Source: Eutrigla gurnardus (taxonomy: Eukaryota; Chordata; Actinopteri; Perciformes; Triglidae). Taken from it: 64,000 nt of DNA. The notes below the pieces were generated by a model. It saw only the letters and a program-made list of their open reading frames with translations. It did no database searches and was not told the origin of the DNA. The position numbers were made by a program, and so were the translations under genes. Positions within the stretch are counted from its first letter, which is position 1. Each line of letters starts with the position of its first letter. Shown here one piece after another: positions 59,201 through 64,000 of the stretch. The DNA is taken from the NCBI GenBank assembly GCA_963514095.1, contig OY741280.1:24043341-24107340 (forward strand), in the 5' to 3' direction.

Positions 59201-60377
59201 CGGAGCAACCCAACTCTACGATGTCGTTGAAGCTCAGCGACAGGACCACGAGCGTCGAGAGGCCTCTGATGGCAAGCGGCACTTTGGTTAGAAAGTTGTA
59301 TTCTAATTTCAGTCGCTCGAGCCGGTTAAGCGGTCTGAGCGAGTTCTCGGAGAGGTCTCTTATGAGGTTGGAGTCTAAAGTCAGCTCCGTGACGTTAGCG
59401 CAGCTCTGAAGCAGCGAGTCGTTTAAGACGTTGAGGACGTTTGAAGTCAAATCCAGACGCGTTAAGGCGGGAATCCGGCAGGCAACGTCGAGAAGACCCT
59501 TGTCCAGCAATTCTTCCATGTAGCGCAGCCGGAGAAACTCCACGGACTCAGCAGTCTGAAGTATTGCGCTGTACGTTTCAAAAGTCATCTCGACCCCACT
59601 TAAATACAAGTGAGTCACGCTCTTCAGAACGCTCCTGTCCGGTACATCCCACTCGAAGTCGGAGCCACATTCAGACAAATCCAGAGACTGAAGATGAGGG
59701 AAGACATCTCTCGTGATGCTGAACCTCCTCAGTGGATTCGAGCTGAAGTCGAGAGTCCGGAGATTCGATTTAGAGAAAGGCAGGTGGTCCGACTCCAAAG
59801 AGGCGATGCTGCATTCCGCCGCCCATAGTTCATACAGGTTTGGTAGTCGTAAAATGGGCAAAACATCGGTGATTTGAAGGAAGTGGTTTGAGCTCAGTCT
59901 GGCGGTCTGTAAGCTGATGAGGGGCTGGAAGACCAGCGGGGGGATGCGCCTGATCAGGTTTTCATCCAGAGAAAGAAACAGCAAACTGGACAGTCCCCGA
60001 AACACGCCGTCCGTCAGGTTCATGAGGAAGTTATTGCTCAAATCGAGATGCGTTAACTCCGCCAAGTCCGCAAATGCTCCGTCAGCAACGTCCTCTATCG
60101 AGTTGGTTGACATCACGCAGCGGACAAGCTTCCGTAAACCGCTGAGGTGCGTCGCGTTGACCCGGTCTATTTGGTTGTTGGTGAGATCCAGAGATGTGGC
60201 GTCGCGGGGGATGTCTTCGGGAACGGCGGTGAGTTCATGACCGGTGCACGTCACGCAAACACCTGGAAGCAACGTGCCGCATTCGACGATGCAGTTCTTC
60301 AGCGAGTAAGCTGGCGAGGCATCAAACTGAAGCAGGAAGGACAGGAGGCGGACCAGGAAGTGGTTGTGGTGACGCAT
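56269..60377 (-). CDS. tlr22-like: Toll-like receptor, fish TLR22/23 type (TLR11 family), 3 coding exons
   Basis: Membrane pattern-recognition receptor. Exons (minus): 60377-57902, 56740-56623, 56509-56269; 944 aa. Order: signal peptide (MRHHNHFLVRLLSFLLQFDA), Cys-rich cap (NCIVECGTLLPGVCVTC), more than 20 leucine-rich repeats to about residue 670, LRR C-terminal cap (NPFTCGCSNVGFIQW), transmembrane helix about 731-755, TIR domain from RYDAFVSYN (785). Box 2 RDFQPGRP includes the BB-loop Pro (825), and box 3 FW is in AVFWQNV. Two introns cut the TIR domain (phases 1 and 2). The start is the ATG 17 nt after an acceptor at 60394; an ATG 79 codons further upstream is probably intronic. Teleost TLR22 is reported to sense dsRNA; TLR22 versus TLR23 cannot be settled without a tree. 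Confidence 0.93.
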
Positions 60378-60394
60378 GGTGGTCTTCAGGAGTC

Positions 60395-61460
60395 CTGCTG
60401 AAGAACGTTGAGATGGAGATTTATACCGTTTATACGGCAGGTCATGAAGTAGCCACGGAATGCAAAATTGTATTGGTTTCATCCATGTTACACAACGTCC
60501 AGAGCTGCTGACGTAAATATCGAGAATATAAGTCGTCCAGCGTTGGTTTTTATGTCTAAAGCTAAAGTTTTTATGTCTAAAGCTAACGTTGGTTTTGCAG
60601 CGCACAGTCTTCATTTGAGTTGAAATATTTAAACTTGCGACGCCCGGCTTTGTACGTAATACACCATGTGAAAATGAACGCAGCCTGAGAGCAGTTTAAC
60701 ATTAAAGTCCAACACTAAACTGTGTAAATTGTGTATTTTTAGGTGAAAAGTAACTAGAAACACCAAATAAATGAGAATGAAGTACAAGTACCTTGATTTT
60801 TGTAGGACGACTCAGTTTGCCATCACATTCTTTTAATGCATTACTTTTACTTGTAGCAGAGTACTTTCACAGTGTGGTATTGTATGGTATCTTAGTACTT
60901 CACTACAGTCAAATAAATAATATAATAGGTGGAATAGATAAGTAGTACAGGACAGTAAAGCCACTATAAACACTCATTTATTTGACATAGTTCTACACGC
61001 TGCGTTCAGGTGTGCCGACAGAAAACAGGACATTGGTATGTTGGGTTACTCACCGCTCGAACGCTCAGACTGAAGTGAAGCAGGAAACGGGAAGGTGGAG
61101 AACACGACAACCAGAAGTAAAGAACACATGCGGGTCAACAGAGACCGTTAGTCCAGACTGTCTGGGGTCTCCCAGAGACCACATTAGTCCAGGAGCAAGA
61201 CTATGTGGAGAAACCAGAAACCACTAAAGCAACTAACCTGTTTTGTAGAAATATTAGTTTTAACATAAAAGTACAAAGTAGCCAGAAACATAAACACTCA
61301 AGTACTCAAAAACCCTTACCTATAGCACTCTGATCGTAGCACTGTTGCTCTTGAACTACTACTTTACTCAGATGAGGACCTAACACTTGTTCTATTTTTA
61401 GCTCTTACTTTATCGGCAATGATTCGTTGTGGTTTCCTTGTTTCCTTCTTTTGACAAATG
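60395..61460. other. Upstream flank of the TLR gene
   Basis: The TLR leader exon should lie in or beyond this stretch, but I cannot place it. No coding exon is recognisable. Confidence 0.35.
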
Positions 61461-61465
61461 TACTT

Positions 61466-61520
61466 ATTGTAAGTCGCTTTGGACAAAAGCGTCTGCTAAA
61501 TGACCTAAATGTAAATGTTT
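61466..61520 (+). mobile_element. 3' tail of an L2-clade (UnaL2-like) LINE or dependent SINE
   Basis: TTGTAAGTCGCTTTGGACAA AAGCGTCTGCTAAATG followed by TAAATGTAAATG. The stem-loop (GTCGCTTTGGAC AAAAGCG) plus short 3' repeat is the known teleost L2 tail; the identity is from memory. Confidence 0.65.
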
Positions 61521-61639
61521 GGTTCATCTAACTGGTCCAGGATCTGGTCTGTCTGTGTACCGTATTTTGTGTTAGTGACCTCTAGAGGGAGCCACAGTTC
61601 TGATAAAGGAGACCCAGATCCAGAGAAGTGTTTTCCTTT

Positions 61640-61770
61640 TAATGTATATTTAATTCATATATATATAAACAAATATATATATATTTGCATATGAATATAA
61701 CTAAATGTATTTTTAATACATAAATATATAAATCTATATACATTTATATATATATTTCTTTATATATAAA
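61640..61770. repeat. AT-rich microsatellite-like stretch
   Basis: ATATATAAACAAATATATAT and similar. Confidence 0.8.
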
Positions 61771-61799
61771 GGATATAAGACAACGGAGGCCACATGTAA

Positions 61800-62925
61800 A
61801 GACGCCTTCGGTTCAGACTTGAACTGTTTTCATTCCTCGTCTCATTCTTCCTCGTCTTCATCACTTCTCGTACATTTAACACGTGAGGAGGAATTATCGT
61901 GTTGAAGGAGCTCGTCGTACGTCGTTGCTCCGCCTGTCAGCCTTCATCGCCGTGACGCTGAACACAGATTATGTTAATGGAGCTGAAGAAGTGAAGACGA
62001 GTGTCCACACACACAGAGGGATGACGTGGAGCGGCTTAATGTCGGAACGTGTTCGACGTCTTCTTCCCGATCTTCCTTTTCAAAGGTTCCTTCTGCCGTT
62101 TCAACTCCACACAACTCAAACAATCTCTGCGAAGGAGAAACAAGCCCAGAGCTTCTTCTGGAAACGTTCACGATGTGACGGGCGACGCCCGGCATGGTGC
62201 CCGTTATCGGGACGGAATCGATGAAGCACTTGTCACACCGGTCGAAAGAAGACAGTTATTTTGTATTTTCAATATTAACAACTATCCGAAATAGTGACCT
62301 CGCAGCCAATGAGAATCCAGTATTCACCCAGACCGCGATTTTACAGGATTAATATGACAGATGTTTTAACATGTAGATATTCTCTTCGTGTAGCCTAAGT
62401 TCTTCTGATTTGTTTCTACGATAAATGTTTCTAACATTAACGGTAAAAGTGAGGCAAGCAAAGGTTTCGCTCAAGTTGTGAGAAGAAAATTAATTTAAAA
62501 AATGTAAAAAAGCAAACATCCCGAAAAAAACGCTCAGGAGGAAGTTTTATTTCTTTACAAAACGAGAGCGCAGACAGAAATCTACACGACAACTTTCAAC
62601 CATGTAGAAAATATAGAGGAGCTCCGATGTCACTCCGATGTCACTCCGATGTCACTGACAAACCAACAACATCAACAGCGTGAAACAAGCTAAACAAGGC
62701 TAAAAGGTTCCGGTCCGCATTCACGTTCACAGGAAAGAGGTCAATAAGACACTTTAAAACCACCGACAAACTACAATTTGAAAATTAGAATTACCAAAAA
62801 AAAAAAAAAAAAGAATTCCAAATTTTTCGGAATCTTTAAACTAAAAACACAAACTTAATATAAAAACACACACACTTCCTTTCTCAAATAACCTGCTTCT
62901 TTTAGTACTTCAATTCTGATTTTTC
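61800..62925. other. Intergenic, no gene seen
   Basis: Overlapping ORFs on both strands at 61883-62294 show no domain or splice context. A three-fold TCACTCCGATG repeat sits at 62630-62656. Confidence 0.35.
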
Positions 62926-62943
62926 TATTGATAAGATGTCGAG

Positions 62944-63442
62944 TGGGTAGCACTGTCGCCTCACAGCGAGAGGGTCCTGGGTTCGATTCCCGGGTCGACC
63001 CGGGTTCCTTCTGTGTGGAGTTTGCATGTTCTCCCCGTGTAAGCCTGGGTTCTCTCCGGGTTCTCCGGCTTCCTCCCACAGTCCAAAGACATGCAGGATG
63101 GACCTGTCTGTCTCTACATGTCTCCCTGTGATAGACTGGTTACCTGTCTGTCTCTCCATGTCAGCCCTGTGATAGACTGGTTACCTGTCTGTCTCTACAT
63201 GTCTCCCTGTGATAGACTGGTTACCTGTCTGTCTCTACATGTCAGCCATGTGATAGACTGGTTACCTGTCTGTCTCTACATGTCTCCCTGTGATAGACTG
63301 GTTACCTGTCTGTCTCTACATGTCTCCCTGTGATAGACTGGTTACCTGTCCAGGTGAACCCTGCCTTCGCCCAATGACAGCTGGGATCGGCTCCAGGCCC
63401 CCCGTGACCCTGAATACAGGATAAAGCGGTAGACGATGGATG
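62944..63442 (+). mobile_element. tRNA-derived SINE with 11-bp target-site duplication and internal minisatellite
   Basis: Starts inside the tRNA-like head (TGGGTAGCACTGTCGCCTCA), with B box GGTTCGATTCCC, body TGTGTGGAGTTTGCATGTTC and tail CTGGGATCGGCTCCAGGCCC...GGATAAAGCGG. Flanked by AAGATGTCGAG on both sides (62933-62943 and 63443-63453). About 20 bp of the head is missing compared with the copy at 2787. The segment 63095-63345 is an internal tandem expansion. Confidence 0.9.
63095..63345. repeat. 40/41-bp minisatellite inside the SINE
   Basis: About six copies of GATAGACTGGTTACCTGTCT plus GTCTCTACATGTCTCCCTGT, with a GTCAGCCCTGT variant. The variant reads like the normal SINE sequence, so the array arose from SINE body sequence. 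Confidence 0.93.
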
Positions 63443-63453
63443 AAGATGTCGAG

Positions 63454-64000
63454 TCATTTTCAAAATAAATTTGAAAATTCAGAAAGACAAAATAAAAGGT
63501 GGTCTTTAAATGTCTTAACTTTCTACCTCAACGTATTCAAACTGTTTTCCTGAAAGAAATAATTAAAACCTCAAAACAAAATAAAAGTTTATATGTTTGC
63601 ATCGATTAAAATACAACATCAACAGTGAAGAGAACATCAGTTTGTTTTCATTCGGACGATGTTGAGCTGACCTTTACATTTGAGGTCGTTGAAAAAGAAG
63701 TATTTCAAACAAAGAGACGGTTTCACGTAATCAACAGGAAGTCGTTAAAAAGGAAGAATCCACCTTAAAAAATCACATGTAGAAACTAAAGGAGTCACCT
63801 CAACGGTTTCTCTCTCTGACATCATCGTTGCATCACGTTACGTCACAGTTCGGATTGACAGCTCAGGTGGTTTTAGACAGAACCTTCGGGAGTCTGGCGC
63901 ACCCTTGTGGCGGCGGCTGGTTTTTTTTTTATACCTTCGACGAGGAAGAAAAACAAACCGGCGAGGTTCAGAAACTCCTGAAAGATTTAACACGAAGAAA
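63454..64000. other. Right edge, no gene seen
   Basis: Unique AT-rich sequence to the window end. No ORF or exon is supported. Confidence 0.4.

Noticed and set aside
57585..60614. 1009-codon TLR ORF starting at 60614 and reading to 57585
   Set aside because: The first 79 codons lie upstream of a good splice acceptor (60394) and lack a signal peptide; the last about 105 codons run past the exon donor at 57902 into the intron.
61883..62294. Overlapping ORFs on both strands near the right end
   Set aside because: No splice signals, domain or signal peptide; both strands open over the same stretch.

Overview
The window is a piece of a teleost fish nuclear genome. Genes have many exons with GT-AG introns. 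Gene order matches a conserved vertebrate block (PI4KB - RFX5 - PSMB4, adjacent on human 1q21). There is a fish-type Toll-like receptor and a cluster of fish-type lipocalins. The spacers hold tRNA-derived SINEs, hAT, Harbinger-like and piggyBac-like non-autonomous transposons and a great deal of minisatellite DNA. The species cannot be named from the sequence. All seven genes I can support lie on the minus strand, so they read from right to left.

Layout: 1-5.07 kb holds repeats, one SINE and the probable 3' UTR or downstream flank of PI4KB. 5.07-16.09 kb is the coding part of pi4kb (12 coding exons, 974 codons, every splice phase consistent); a likely non-coding first exon lies near 22.5-22.7 kb. 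Its introns are almost entirely minisatellite. 22.7-27.6 kb is intergenic and includes a 1.26-kb 21-bp tandem repeat that mimics a 450-codon ORF on both strands. 28.0-34.5 kb is rfx5 (9 coding exons, 702 aa), with one AT-AC minor-class (U12) intron, an upstream ORF and a 3-kb intron made of a 25-bp minisatellite split by a Harbinger-like MITE. 36.47-37.47 kb is a 1-kb palindromic piggyBac-like element flanked by TTAA. 38.0-43.2 kb is psmb4 (8 coding exons, 258 aa).

44.3-54.3 kb is a tandem array of three secreted lipocalin genes of the alpha-1-acid-glycoprotein / tributyltin-binding / saxitoxin-tetrodotoxin-binding protein group. Each has six coding exons (228, 213 and 216 aa). The two distal copies share an almost identical promoter and signal-peptide exon but have strongly diverged barrel exons. 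56.3-60.4 kb is a Toll-like receptor of the fish TLR22/23 type (944 aa) whose TIR domain is split by two introns. 60.4-64 kb is intergenic, with an L2-type LINE tail and a SINE carrying an internal, newly expanded minisatellite and an 11-bp target-site duplication.

The genes do not form one pathway. PI4KB makes PI4P at the Golgi, RFX5 drives MHC class II transcription, PSMB4 is a proteasome core subunit, the lipocalins are probable plasma ligand carriers and the TLR is an innate immune sensor. RFX5, PSMB4 and the TLR all touch immunity or antigen presentation, but adjacency is most simply inherited synteny. Exon coordinates were read by hand from splice signals, reading-frame continuity and remembered family sequences; no alignment was run.
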